NCBI RefSeq assembly: GCF_004349355.1
Contig: NZ_SMFK01000024.1
Coordinates: 1 to 33,763 of the forward strand
DNA: 33,763 bases
Direction of reading: 5' to 3'
Source of the DNA: Flavobacterium cellulosilyticum
Lineage (GTDB): Bacteria; Bacteroidota; Bacteroidia; Flavobacteriales; Flavobacteriaceae
This document shows positions 7,608 to 15,448 of this stretch, piece after piece (positions within the stretch are counted from its first letter, which is position 1; each line of letters starts with the position of its first letter). A program made the position numbers and the translations under genes. The notes beneath the pieces were generated by a model that worked only from the letters and a program-made list of their open reading frames with translations, was not told the DNA's origin and did not search any database.

Positions 7608-9293
7608 TTAATTACTGTATTTTCTTTTCCTTAAATAAGTAAATAGTCCACCGAAAAGTAATAAAATAAGCAACGGTAGCCCTATAGTTATGAACTGTAT
7701 ACTAGTATAGCTTTGGTAAACTTTTTCTTTATCCAATAAAGGTAAATTGACATCCTTGCTTCGAATGTTAATAAGTCCGTTATCATCTAATAAATAATTG
7801 ACACAATTCATCAAAAAATCTTTGTTGTCATACAAATTTCCTGATCTTTGATCATAACCTAATTCTACCGGTTGTCTATTTTTATCCAACTGATTTCGTA
7901 TTAAATCACCATCCGAAATCACAATCATTTTATTGTCTTTACCAATGGTTTGGAAGGATTTCTGATTAAAAGGTAAAACCCGATTTTCAAACATCGAATG
8001 AAAAGAACCTTCCAGTAAAACTGACATGGGAAGATCACCTGTATTCAAATAATGATTAGGCGAAGTTTCCTCTTCAACCATACTTAAGTTGATTTCAACA
8101 GGAGAACCAATTTTTTTGGAAAATTGAGATGATTGCAAAAGCACCGTTTTTTTGATTCCGTTTTTTAAAGTGTCTATAGGATTAGCAAAATCGAATTTGA
8201 TTCCACCCAGATTTTTCACAATAGGATTCGTGCTGTTTGGATAGACTTGTGGTGCAAATTTCCAATTGAATTCTTGGTATTGTGTGGCACTTCCTTGTTC
8301 TCCAGTGGCCAATTTAATGGGACTTCCACGTTCGTCTTTGACCAAATCAGGGTTTATTCTAAAGCCGTATTTAAAGAACATATCGTTCAGGTTCAAATCT
8401 CTTGGAAACGCCAATGTAGCACCAGAATCATTGTACAGACTGTCCATTTCCATGTTTACTTGTTCAACGAGCCATAAGGTTTTTCCTCCGTTTATGATAA
8501 ACTGGTCCAGTACTTGTTTTTCCTCATCTGAAAAAGCTTCTGTTGGTTTTGCAATTATCGCTAAGTCATATTTTTCTAAAGCGTCTAAACTTGCTGTTGG
8601 ATTTTTGGCGACAGAATCTAAGGTGAAAGGTCCAATGTGGTAACTTTCTCTTACTTGTATAAGAAATTTCGCAATATAAATTTCTTGAAGTTCTCCATTT
8701 CCTTTGATAACCGCTATTTTTTTCTGTTTGCTTTTCGTGATTTTATTGATAGCATCGTCAATGGAATATTCTAAATGTTGCACAGAACCAATTACTTTTT
8801 CGGTTGTAGAAGCTCCCATAATATTTTTCAACAAAGGAATATTGACTTCCTTATTATTGTAAACTGCAATAGCCCAAGGGAAAACCATAGCTTGTGATTG
8901 CTTCCCTTTATCGTCAACAGTTAAGTTCACAGGAATTAACCCTTTCATGTACAACTCTTTTATGTTGTCCATACTTTCTTCTTCGTTCGCCAATGGATCT
9001 ACAAAATCGAAAATAATATTTTTGTTTCTTGCTTGAAATTCTTCTAATAAATCTTGGGTTTCATTTTGTAAACGCTTGAATTCAGCTGGTAAATCACCTT
9101 GTAAATAGATTTTAATCGACAACGGATTTTGAACTTGATTGATGATATTCAGCGATACTTCAGAAAGCGTAAATCTTTTGTCTTTCGTTAAATCAAACCG
9201 ATGATAAAATTGATTTCCAATTATATTAACTAACAGCAAAATGGCAATGGTAATCAATACGGTTTTCTGGTTGTTTTTCTTGTTATTTACCAT
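7608..9293 (-). CDS. gldG: Gliding motility ABC transporter auxiliary protein GldG
   Basis: 561 residues. An N-terminal membrane helix (about residues 11-28) is followed by RFDLTKDKRFTLSEVS, the family's opening motif, a large periplasmic region, and a C-terminal helix (about 535-555) ending in a basic tail (LRKRKYSN). GldG belongs to the same family as the auxiliary subunits found with ABC-2 permeases. In Flavobacterium johnsoniae GldG works with the GldF permease and the ATPase GldA and is needed for gliding. Translation is coupled to gldF: the gldF stop and the gldG start overlap as TAATG. No gldA is present here; in F. johnsoniae it is unlinked. Whether this strain glides cannot be told from the window. 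Confidence 0.93.
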   Translation of the reverse strand: MVNNKKNNQKTVLITIAILLLVNIIGNQFYHRFDLTKDKRFTLSEVSLNIINQVQNPLSIKIYLQGDLPAEFKRLQNETQDLLEEFQARNKNIIFDFVDPLANEEESMDNIKELYMKGLIPVNLTVDDKGKQSQAMVFPWAIAVYNNKEVNIPLLKNIMGASTTEKVIGSVQHLEYSIDDAINKITKSKQKKIAVIKGNGELQEIYIAKFLIQVRESYHIGPFTLDSVAKNPTASLDALEKYDLAIIAKPTEAFSDEEKQVLDQFIINGGKTLWLVEQVNMEMDSLYNDSGATLAFPRDLNLNDMFFKYGFRINPDLVKDERGSPIKLATGEQGSATQYQEFNWKFAPQVYPNSTNPIVKNLGGIKFDFANPIDTLKNGIKKTVLLQSSQFSKKIGSPVEINLSMVEEETSPNHYLNTGDLPMSVLLEGSFHSMFENRVLPFNQKSFQTIGKDNKMIVISDGDLIRNQLDKNRQPVELGYDQRSGNLYDNKDFLMNCVNYLLDDNGLINIRSKDVNLPLLDKEKVYQSYTSIQFITIGLPLLILLLFGGLFTYLRKRKYSN

Positions 9294-10018
9294 TACGATT
9301 TGATAGATTTTAGATTAAACACAGTAAAGGATAAAAACAAGATTGTTATACTAAGGAAATAGATAACATCTCGAGTGTCAATTACACCACGACCCATACT
9401 TTTGAAATGATTTTGCATTCCTAATGGAGATATTATTCCTTGAAAATTGGGTAGTAATGTAGCCACACTTTCGAAACCAAAGTAAAAAAAGAAGCATAAA
9501 AAGACGGCAATAATAAAAGCTACGATTTGATTTTCGGATAGGGTAGAAGTGAATATTCCGATAGCACAATAGCCCGAAATCAAGAACAATAACCCAAAAT
9601 AAGAACCAATTGTGCTTCCCATATCGATATTGCCTTCGGGCATTCCAAGACCGTAAATAGCCCAAATATAAATAAAAGTGGGAATAATGGCAATGGCGAT
9701 TAGCAATACAGAACCTAAAAATTTACCGTTTACAATCTCCCAAATACTCAACGGTTTTGTTAATAATAATTCGAGCGTTCCCTGCTTTTTTTCATCCGAA
9801 AAACTACGCATGGTCACTGCTGGAATCAAGAAAATTAGAATCCAAGGTGCCAAATTGAAAAACGGACTCAAATCAGCAAAACCGCTATTTAATATATTGT
9901 ATTCTCCTTCGAAAACCCAAAGGAAAACGCCATTCCCAATGAGGAAAACAGCAATTACCAAATAGCCAATTGGCGATCCAAAAAATGATTTTATTTCTCT
10001 TAATACTATTGATTTCAT
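9293..10018 (-). CDS. gldF: Gliding motility ABC transporter permease GldF
   Basis: 241 residues with about six membrane helices of the ABC-2 permease type. The typical segment PAVTMRSFSDEKKQGTLELLLTKP follows the second helix and matches the cytoplasmic coupling region of this family. GldF is the membrane channel half of the GldA-GldF-GldG transporter. It is the first gene of the gldFG pair and its stop codon shares one base with the gldG start. Just upstream of the ATG on the coding strand the leader reads AAACAATAAAACATGAA, identical to the leader of the methyltransferase gene 0.9 kb away. No -7 box is seen in the short gap, so transcription may come from further upstream. Confidence 0.93.
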   Translation of the reverse strand: MKSIVLREIKSFFGSPIGYLVIAVFLIGNGVFLWVFEGEYNILNSGFADLSPFFNLAPWILIFLIPAVTMRSFSDEKKQGTLELLLTKPLSIWEIVNGKFLGSVLLIAIAIIPTFIYIWAIYGLGMPEGNIDMGSTIGSYFGLLFLISGYCAIGIFTSTLSENQIVAFIIAVFLCFFFYFGFESVATLLPNFQGIISPLGMQNHFKSMGRGVIDTRDVIYFLSITILFLSFTVFNLKSIKS

Positions 10019-10032
10019 GTTTTATTGTTTTT

Positions 10033-10061
10033 TGCCACGAAGGCACTAAGCCACAAAGTTT
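10033..10061. repeat. Intergenic repeat of the 'gccacgaaggcactaag' type
   Basis: The stretch contains gccacgaaggcactaagcc followed by acaaagttttt. From memory, closely similar sequences recur between genes in many Flavobacterium genomes. There is only one copy in this window, so the repeat nature comes from outside knowledge. Confidence 0.45.
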
Positions 10062-10079
10062 TTTTGAAGATTTTTAATT

Positions 10080-10910
10080 TTATAATTTCTTGAAAATTAT
10101 TATGTCCTGATGTTCGTTTAATTCGGGGATTTCGATCCCAGACCAATTTCCTTTTATAAAATGAGCCAACTCTAAATTATTCTTTTTTAAGAGGTCTTCG
10201 ATATAACTTTTCTTGAATGCCACATTAGCTTCTTTGACATTTTTATCCATTAAATAATAATCGCCAAAATTATGGGGAAATTTTTTAGTTCCAATACCAT
10301 TTGATGAAGTTTTAACGTCTTCATCGATAATAAAAAAAGTGGCAAAACATTTTTTGTCTTTTACTAAAACGCGTTGAATTTCACTGATATAATTTTCGAC
10401 ATCTTCGGGCATCATGTGTGTAAAAACTGATGTTAAAAACACCAAATCAAAACTATCACTTCCATAAGGGAATTTTAATTCAGCCGCTTTTTCATTGGTA
10501 TCTAAGCGGTATAAATCATTCTTTAGTGGAATCAATTTAAAATTGAAATTCGGAAAACGACTGTGGATGTTTTTGGTACACCAGTCAATACCCACTTTTA
10601 CAATATCAAAACCTTCGTATCGGCCTTTCGGCGAAAGGTAATTGGTAAAAGGGATTGCCATTCGGCCAATGCCACAACCAATATCTAAAACAGCGCTGTC
10701 TTTATCAAAGTCACAATATTTTTGAAAATGAGAAAAAAACTGCTCTCCAATTTTGGTGTAGTCGCCACTTCCTGTAAAAATCAAACCTTTGGGAGGAACG
10801 AGTGAATTGCTTTTAGAAAATAAGTCTTGGGGTAAATAAATCAATCTTCTAATAAAGTACCGAAGTGGTATGGGTAAGGAATAAAATGTTTTTCTTAATA
10901 AAGGATTCAT
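10080..10910 (-). CDS. Class I SAM-dependent methyltransferase
   Basis: 276 residues. The Rossmann-type methyltransferase core starts near residue 70 with motif I AVLDIGCGIGRMAIPF (SAM-binding DIGCG at 76-80). It continues with an acidic post-I strand (YEGFDIV), FDLVFLTSVFTHMMPEDVENYISEI (motifs post-II/III) and VLVKDKKCFATFF. The first ~65 residues are a basic, helical extension (RKTFYSLPIPLRYFIRRLIYLP). Such enzymes methylate small molecules, sugars or lipids; nothing in the sequence fixes the substrate. It sits between gldF and the ABM gene, with the same 17-base start region as gldF (ttcatgttttattgttt on the plus strand). It may be a later insertion into an otherwise conserved neighbourhood. 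Confidence 0.85.
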   Translation of the reverse strand: MNPLLRKTFYSLPIPLRYFIRRLIYLPQDLFSKSNSLVPPKGLIFTGSGDYTKIGEQFFSHFQKYCDFDKDSAVLDIGCGIGRMAIPFTNYLSPKGRYEGFDIVKVGIDWCTKNIHSRFPNFNFKLIPLKNDLYRLDTNEKAAELKFPYGSDSFDLVFLTSVFTHMMPEDVENYISEIQRVLVKDKKCFATFFIIDEDVKTSSNGIGTKKFPHNFGDYYLMDKNVKEANVAFKKSYIEDLLKKNNLELAHFIKGNWSGIEIPELNEHQDIIIFKKL

Positions 10911-10923
10911 GTTTTATTGTTTA

Positions 10924-10947
10924 AAAAGTTCAAAAGTTCAAAAGTTT
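10924..10947. repeat. Tandem octamer repeat (aaaagttc)
   Basis: Three consecutive 8-base units, aaaagttc, aaaagttc and aaaagttt, lie just upstream of the methyltransferase gene. They could be replication slippage products or part of a dispersed AT-rich repeat. No function can be assigned. Confidence 0.6.
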
Positions 10948-10994
10948 AAATTTGTTCATTGCAACAAAACAATTTTAAACAAAATGAAACAACT

Positions 10995-11291
10995 TTAAAC
11001 TATACTAACTAATTTGTCGACGCTCCATGCTTCGGGCTTATCGTTGAATAATTTTTTTGTAAATGCCCAAACCGTGTTGAAAAGTTCCGACTTTCTATAA
11101 TTTTCTAAATCTTCTTCGGTGTCCCAATAACTATAGGTAAAGAAAATACATTTGTTGGTCTTGTCTTGATACAATTCCAATAAACGGTTTCCAGGTGCAT
11201 TTCGTATTTTGTTTTTATTCAATTCAAAATTCTCCAAAAATGCTGGAATATTTTCTTCATGAAATGACATTTTCACTATTCTTACGAACAT
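10995..11291 (-). CDS. Antibiotic biosynthesis monooxygenase (ABM)-fold protein
   Basis: 98 residues, the usual size of a single dimeric alpha+beta-barrel domain. MFVRIVKMSFHEENIPAFLENF is the typical first strand and helix, and CIFFTYSYWDTEEDLENYRKSELF the central strand with the family's W-x(4-5)-L-x2-Y/H-x2-S pattern. Family members include quinol monooxygenases, haem-degrading enzymes and proteins of unknown activity, and this sequence does not decide between them. It ends close to the methyltransferase gene and starts just downstream of a small repeat. I recall a gene of this type near gldF in other flavobacteria, so it may be part of the older neighbourhood. Confidence 0.82.
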   Translation of the reverse strand: MFVRIVKMSFHEENIPAFLENFELNKNKIRNAPGNRLLELYQDKTNKCIFFTYSYWDTEEDLENYRKSELFNTVWAFTKKLFNDKPEAWSVDKLVSIV

Positions 11292-11293
11292 TT

Positions 11294-11332
11294 GATTTTT
11301 GATTTCAGATTAACGATTTTTGATTTCAGATT
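11294..11332. repeat. Direct repeat gatttttgatttcagatt, two copies
   Basis: The 18-base unit occurs at 11294-11311 and 11315-11332, three bases apart, directly upstream of the ABM gene. A degraded, inverted relative with alternating aatct/aaatc words lies near 11829-11872 on the other side of the DUF1493-like gene. I recall similar repeats between genes in flavobacteria. Confidence 0.6.
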
Positions 11333-11338
11333 TAGAAA

Positions 11339-11815
11339 TTAGCTACAAACAAATTTCACTTTTTCTCTTAAATTAAACTTTCCTTGAATTTTAGATGTAA
11401 TTAAATCACCCATAGTTAAGTCTTTTCTATTTGATTTATATTCTTTTAAAAAGAAATTGAATCTGTTTAATTTATATGAATATTTATTTGAAAAAAAATT
11501 AATAAAATATGACAAAAGGCCTTTTATGATAAACAATGGTATAAACAAAACAGATAAAACAGACCAAAAACTCATTGATAATTCTCCTTCACTTTCAAAA
11601 TGCTCCTTATAATTAAAATTAGAAAAATCCACCTTGTGTTTTATTATAAAATCCTCTAAAAGAATGCAATTATCATCTCCAAAAAAACTTAAATCATTTG
11701 CTATTTTTGCTTTATTACAAATATTTTTTTCTCCAGATTTTTCTTCAAGATATTGTTGTACTTCAAGATAATTCTGTTTTAAATTTTTATAACTTATTTT
11801 TATAATTGTTTTCAT
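11339..11815 (-). CDS. Small membrane-anchored protein with a DUF1493-like domain
   Basis: 158 residues from the ATG at 11815 (MKTIIKISYKNLK); an in-frame ATG at 11842 would add nine residues that look like repeat-derived intergenic sequence. The segment DLSFFGDDNCILLEDFIIKHKVDFSNFNYKEHF resembles DUF1493, an acyl-carrier-like domain of unknown function, where a D-x-G-x-D/DD turn is followed by NVDLSNF. A hydrophobic helix (FWSVLSVLFIPLFIIKGLLSYFI) follows, then a basic Lys/Asn-rich tail. The base composition is lower in GC than its neighbours and it is flanked by related repeats, suggesting a mobile or recently acquired gene within the gldFG neighbourhood. The family call is tentative. Confidence 0.5.
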   Translation of the reverse strand: MKTIIKISYKNLKQNYLEVQQYLEEKSGEKNICNKAKIANDLSFFGDDNCILLEDFIIKHKVDFSNFNYKEHFESEGELSMSFWSVLSVLFIPLFIIKGLLSYFINFFSNKYSYKLNRFNFFLKEYKSNRKDLTMGDLITSKIQGKFNLREKVKFVCS

Positions 11816-11876
11816 ATTAAGTTGCTTTACATCTGAAATCATAAATCGTTAGTCTTCAATCTAAAATCAAAAAATT

Positions 11877-12704
11877 TTAACTAAAAACTATATTAATTAC
11901 ATCCCTATAATTTAGGCCTAGCAAGCTATTGGCCGAACCAACTTTGGAGGGATTACTTCTGAAAATCGCAATTTCCAGAAAACCTGCTTCATTGAATATT
12001 GCCAGTTTTTCACCTTCATAATTCTTAATTTCATACTTTTCAGAAGTAGCAATCGAGGAGTAATTAGGTAAAATAGTTTTGATATTTTTAGTTCTTAAAA
12101 TGATTTCATAGGGTCTTCCTTTCGCTACTTCTATAAACTGTTTTTTGGTAATATTGGTGACGACATTCCCAAAATGATCAATGTAAATCACGTATCCTTT
12201 CAATGAATTTCCATCATCGGAAACTACAGCTTGCAAATTGGTTACTTGTTTGATGGTTTTTATTTCTTTGCCAATAACATTCAATAAGCCGCCTTTGGCA
12301 ATATGACACGCTACTTTTACAAAAACATCTAAATCGGTGGCGTCACTTGGCAATCGATCATGAATATTAATGGAGACAATTTTCTGTGGCACAATTTTAT
12401 GTGTAAGCATACTCAAAATACCATTATCGGCAGCAATAAAAAAATGATCGTTCCATTGCATTGCAATATGTTGGTTTTCTCTATTGAATTCCATATCCAC
12501 ACCAATTAAGTGAACTGTCCCTTTTGGAAAACTGCCATAAGCTGCTCCAATTATGTAACTAGCTTCTACTGTGTTGAATGGATCAATATAATGTGAAATA
12601 TCAATAATTGTAGCCTCGGAATATTCAGATAACAGCTTCCCTTTTAAGGCGCCAACAAAGTGGTCTTTCAAGCCGTAATCGGTAGTAAGGGTAATTATTG
12701 ACAT
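11877..12704 (-). CDS. SAM hydroxide adenosyltransferase (DUF62 family)
   Basis: 275 residues. The N-terminal domain begins IITLTTDYGLKDHFVGALKG, the family signature with the Asp that binds the adenosyl moiety. It continues through IDISHYIDPFNTVEASYIIG, FPKGTVHLIGVD and FIAADNGILSML, while the C-terminal beta domain contains GYVIYIDHFGNVVTNI. Characterised members split S-adenosylmethionine into adenosine and methionine using a hydroxide; they are relatives of the fluorinase and chlorinase, but without the halide-site features that would support halogenation. It is the first gene of the minus-strand run leading to gldFG and is preceded by a consensus -7 box. It is divergent from the membrane protein gene at 12825. 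Confidence 0.92.
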   Translation of the reverse strand: MSIITLTTDYGLKDHFVGALKGKLLSEYSEATIIDISHYIDPFNTVEASYIIGAAYGSFPKGTVHLIGVDMEFNRENQHIAMQWNDHFFIAADNGILSMLTHKIVPQKIVSINIHDRLPSDATDLDVFVKVACHIAKGGLLNVIGKEIKTIKQVTNLQAVVSDDGNSLKGYVIYIDHFGNVVTNITKKQFIEVAKGRPYEIILRTKNIKTILPNYSSIATSEKYEIKNYEGEKLAIFNEAGFLEIAIFRSNPSKVGSANSLLGLNYRDVINIVFS

Positions 12705-12762
12705 AAAATTGTTTATAAATAAAACTAAAATTCTAGTTAAATCTTATTAAATTTGAGAAATG

Positions 12763-12770
12763 CAAAGCTA
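12763..12770 (-). promoter_or_regulatory. -7 box of the SAM hydroxide adenosyltransferase promoter
   Basis: Minus-strand TAGCTTTG is an exact TAnnTTTG match about 60 bases before the start codon. A -33 TTG is not obvious. Confidence 0.5.
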
Positions 12771-12824
12771 AAGTATTTTAAGCTTTTTAATTAAAATTTT
12801 TAAATTGAATTTAAAACATTATCA

Positions 12825-13343
12825 ATGATAAAACATTTTTTTTTCGTTTTACTTTTTTTGGGAAGTTTACAATCATTTTCACAAAAACTGATTTATAAAT
12901 CTAACGGAAACATTCTAAATTCCGAAAATCAAAAAATTTCTCCAGATCAAGTCCGGGAATTATTGGCAAATAACGAAAAATTACTTGCTGAATACAATGC
13001 AGGAAGATCTAAAAAAACATTTGGCAATGTGTTGCTTATTGGTGGTTTTGGTTTGATAGCTGCCGATTTGATTTCTGGAGCAACATCAGATGGGAACGCA
13101 ACGGTTTCAGGAAACGGATACTCAATACAAAGTGAACGAAACTATCCAACTGCCTTAACCTATATTGGTGTTGCAGCAGTTGTAATTGCAATTCCCATAA
13201 AAATTGGTTTTTCTAAAAAAATACGAAATGTTGTTTCAGAATATAATAATCTAACGACTATCGTATACAATCAATTTAACAAACAAAAACTAGATTTAAT
13301 TACCAATTCAAACGGAATCGGATTTCGATTGACTTTGAATTAA
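12825..13343 (+). CDS. Hypothetical secreted or membrane protein
   Basis: 172 residues. A signal peptide (MIKHFFFVLLFLGSLQSFSQ) is followed by a short charged part (residues 21-63) and two hydrophobic segments: GNVLLIGGFGLIAADLISGA at about 67-86 and ALTYIGVAAVVIAIPIKIGF at about 110-129. These are separated by a Ser/Gly/Asn-rich loop. The C-terminal part is polar and ends RLTLN. I do not recognise a named family, though the organisation (signal peptide, K.I..NG.I....Q.ISP..VR.LL, then two helices) is like small envelope proteins of flavobacteria. It is transcribed divergently from the SAM hydroxide adenosyltransferase and lies 129 bases before phoH. Confidence 0.7.
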   Translation: MIKHFFFVLLFLGSLQSFSQKLIYKSNGNILNSENQKISPDQVRELLANNEKLLAEYNAGRSKKTFGNVLLIGGFGLIAADLISGATSDGNATVSGNGYSIQSERNYPTALTYIGVAAVVIAIPIKIGFSKKIRNVVSEYNNLTTIVYNQFNKQKLDLITNSNGIGFRLTLN

Positions 13344-13472
13344 AAAGTTGGCTATAATAGAAAATTAAAACATTAAATGAAGACTAAACTTAATTTTTCT
13401 TAAATAATTTAATGGTTTAAAATTTTTAAAAAAAAGTAGAAACAATTATATTAACCTAAAAATCTTCTCAAT

Positions 13473-14423
13473 TTGAACGAAAGAATCATCGAGCTCATAG
13501 ACATCGCTCCAAAAGATTTTTGGGGCGCTCAAGACACTCATCTTGAAACGATTAAAAGGTACTATCCCAAATTAAAAATTGTTGCCCGAGGAACAACTTT
13601 AAAAGCATTTGGTGAAAAGGAAGTGCTGGATGAATTTGAAAACCGATTCAACAGATTGCTGTTGCATTTTACCAGATACAACACCATTGACGACAATGTT
13701 ATAGAAAGAGTGATTCAAGGAACCGTGCAAGAAGACAACAATTCTTTTGACAAAGACAAAATATTGGTTCACGGTGTTGGTGGAAAAATTATTAAAGCCA
13801 TGACACCCAATCAACAATTGTTGGTGGACACAATGAATAAAAACGATATGGTTTTTGCCGTGGGTCCAGCGGGTACAGGAAAAACATATACTGGAGTTGC
13901 TATGGCGGTGAAAGCTTTGAAAGAAAAACAAGTCAAACGCATAATTTTAACTCGTCCTGCAGTGGAAGCTGGGGAGAATCTTGGGTTTCTTCCTGGTGAC
14001 ATGAAAGAAAAATTAGATCCATACATGCAACCTTTGTATGACGCTTTGCGAGATATGTTGCCCAATGAAAAACTCGAAGACTATATTTTAAAAGGAATCA
14101 TCCAAATTGCTCCATTGGCATTTATGCGCGGTAGAACTTTAGATAATGCCTTTGTGATTTTAGATGAAGCACAAAACACGACACATTCCCAAATGAAAAT
14201 GTTTCTGACGCGTATGGGGAAAAGTGCTAAATTTATGATTACTGGCGATCCGGGTCAAGTTGATTTACCTCGAAGAACCATTTCTGGATTGAAAGAAGCT
14301 ATTCTGGTATTAAAAGATGTTGAAGGTATTGGAATTATTTATCTTGATGACAAGGATATTGTTCGCCACCGATTGGTCAAAAAAGTAATTGATGCCTATA
14401 AACAAATTGAAAACCACGATTAA
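13473..14423 (+). CDS. phoH: PhoH family ATPase, TTG start
   Basis: 316 residues, full length for the short PhoH family. The Walker A loop GPAGTGKT is at 131-138 and Walker B is in AFVILDEAQN; GRTLDNAF precedes it and ITGDPGQVDLP, the sensor-like motif, follows. The N-terminal ~100 residues form the domain usual in PhoH/YbeZ proteins, which cooperate with the endoribonuclease YbeY in RNA processing and are also linked to phosphate starvation in E. coli. The start is TTG at 13473: no ATG lies near it, and the sequence after it (NERIIELIDIAPKDFWGAQD) is the expected beginning. The gene ends at a very strong hairpin. Confidence 0.95.
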   Translation: MNERIIELIDIAPKDFWGAQDTHLETIKRYYPKLKIVARGTTLKAFGEKEVLDEFENRFNRLLLHFTRYNTIDDNVIERVIQGTVQEDNNSFDKDKILVHGVGGKIIKAMTPNQQLLVDTMNKNDMVFAVGPAGTGKTYTGVAMAVKALKEKQVKRIILTRPAVEAGENLGFLPGDMKEKLDPYMQPLYDALRDMLPNEKLEDYILKGIIQIAPLAFMRGRTLDNAFVILDEAQNTTHSQMKMFLTRMGKSAKFMITGDPGQVDLPRRTISGLKEAILVLKDVEGIGIIYLDDKDIVRHRLVKKVIDAYKQIENHD

Positions 14424-14463
14424 TCAATTGATTGATCAAGGATTTTTTTTTAAGAATCACTAC

Positions 14464-14508
14464 CTATTTAATAAATAAGTCCCTAATAGGGACTTATTTA
14501 TTAAATAG
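14464..14508 (+). terminator. Long perfect hairpin after phoH
   Basis: A 21-base arm (14464-14484) pairs perfectly with 14488-14508 across a 3-base loop; the core is aagtccct aat agggactt. It ends in AT-rich sequence with no long T run, so it may be a terminator, an RNA-stabilising structure or both. It separates phoH from the dehydrogenase gene. Confidence 0.7.
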
Positions 14509-14525
14509 ATATTAAAATAAACATA

Positions 14526-15341
14526 TTGAAGACTATTATAATAACAGGAGCTTCGGGAGGATTGGGGAAAGAAATTGCGATGTATTTTTCAAAAAAAGGA
14601 TGGAATGTAATTGCCACAATGATTTGCATTAAGGATCAAGATGTATTTCATGGTATTCCCAATATAAAATGTTACGAATTAAATGTTACTTCTCAAGATA
14701 GTATTGAAACAGCTAAAACGGCTATTTTAAAAGATTATAAATCAATAGATTTAGTTATAAATAATGCAGGTATTGGTTATAGAAGTTTTGTAGAATTATC
14801 CGAAGATTCAAAAATTGAAGCTATTGTTAATGTCAATTGGCTAGGAGTTGTAAAAGTGTGTAGAGCATTTATACCTCATTTTAGAAGACAAAAAAAGGGA
14901 CAATTTGTCAATATTTCCTCTATTGCGGGTTTAGTCAACTTGCCTTTAGGTAGTTTTTATCACAGTACTAAAAAAGCAGTGGAAAGTTTTTCAGAATGTA
15001 TGGCTTATGAATTGTTGGATTTTAATATCAGCGTTTGTACAGTTCAATTCGGAAACGCACCAACTAATTTTCAGAAAAATGTATCAAAAAGTAAAACGGT
15101 ATCAATAGAATCTTATAATTTGTTGATGGATAGCATTAACACTATAATGGTTGAAAAAACAAATAACAATCATCAATTGACAGATGTTATAGTTGAAAAA
15201 ATATTTAAGATAGCAGAAAATCCTTCTAGAAAATTTAGACGTTATTCTATAGGTTTTGATGCTAATTTGATGAAATACTTAAGAAGGTTTTTAGGATATA
15301 GACTATTTAATATCGTAATTAGAAGATATGTTTTAAGATAA
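14526..15341 (+). CDS. Short-chain dehydrogenase/reductase (SDR), TTG start
   Basis: 271 residues of the classical SDR fold. The NAD(P)-binding TGASGGLG motif is at residues 7-14, NNAG at 79-82, and the catalytic Ser in NISSIAG near 131-132. Tyr145 and Lys149 lie in YHSTK. An Asn near 105 (VNVNWLG) completes the active site. The lack of an acidic residue after beta-2 leaves NADP(H) versus NAD(H) open. The substrate is unknown; the C-terminal ~80 residues are basic and end YVLR. The start is TTG at 14526, since the first codons KTIIITGASG cannot be shortened. It begins only 18 bases after the phoH hairpin, and no promoter is visible. Confidence 0.92.
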   Translation: MKTIIITGASGGLGKEIAMYFSKKGWNVIATMICIKDQDVFHGIPNIKCYELNVTSQDSIETAKTAILKDYKSIDLVINNAGIGYRSFVELSEDSKIEAIVNVNWLGVVKVCRAFIPHFRRQKKGQFVNISSIAGLVNLPLGSFYHSTKKAVESFSECMAYELLDFNISVCTVQFGNAPTNFQKNVSKSKTVSIESYNLLMDSINTIMVEKTNNNHQLTDVIVEKIFKIAENPSRKFRRYSIGFDANLMKYLRRFLGYRLFNIVIRRYVLR

Positions 15342-15391
15342 AATACACTAATTATTAAAGTTCATTTACACCGATCCTTTTAATTTTTTCC

Positions 15392-15423
15392 TTTGCTAAT
15401 CTCTTTTAGATTGAGTAATTTTG
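15392..15423 (+). promoter_or_regulatory. Promoter of the HAD phosphatase gene
   Basis: TTTG at 15392-15395, a 20-base spacer and TAATTTTG at 15416-15423 match the Bacteroidota primary sigma factor consensus in both sequence and spacing. Transcription would start about 20 bases before the ATG. Confidence 0.7.
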
Positions 15424-15448
15424 GCATTCTAATAATTGGAACTTATAA

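Noticed and set aside
11294..11332. Insertion sequence ends
   Set aside because: Only a two-copy direct repeat is present; there are no inverted ends, target duplication or transposase.
11877..12704. SAM hydroxide adenosyltransferase as a fluorinase or chlorinase
   Set aside because: The overall sequence fits the common hydroxide-using family; no halide-site features or halometabolite genes are visible.
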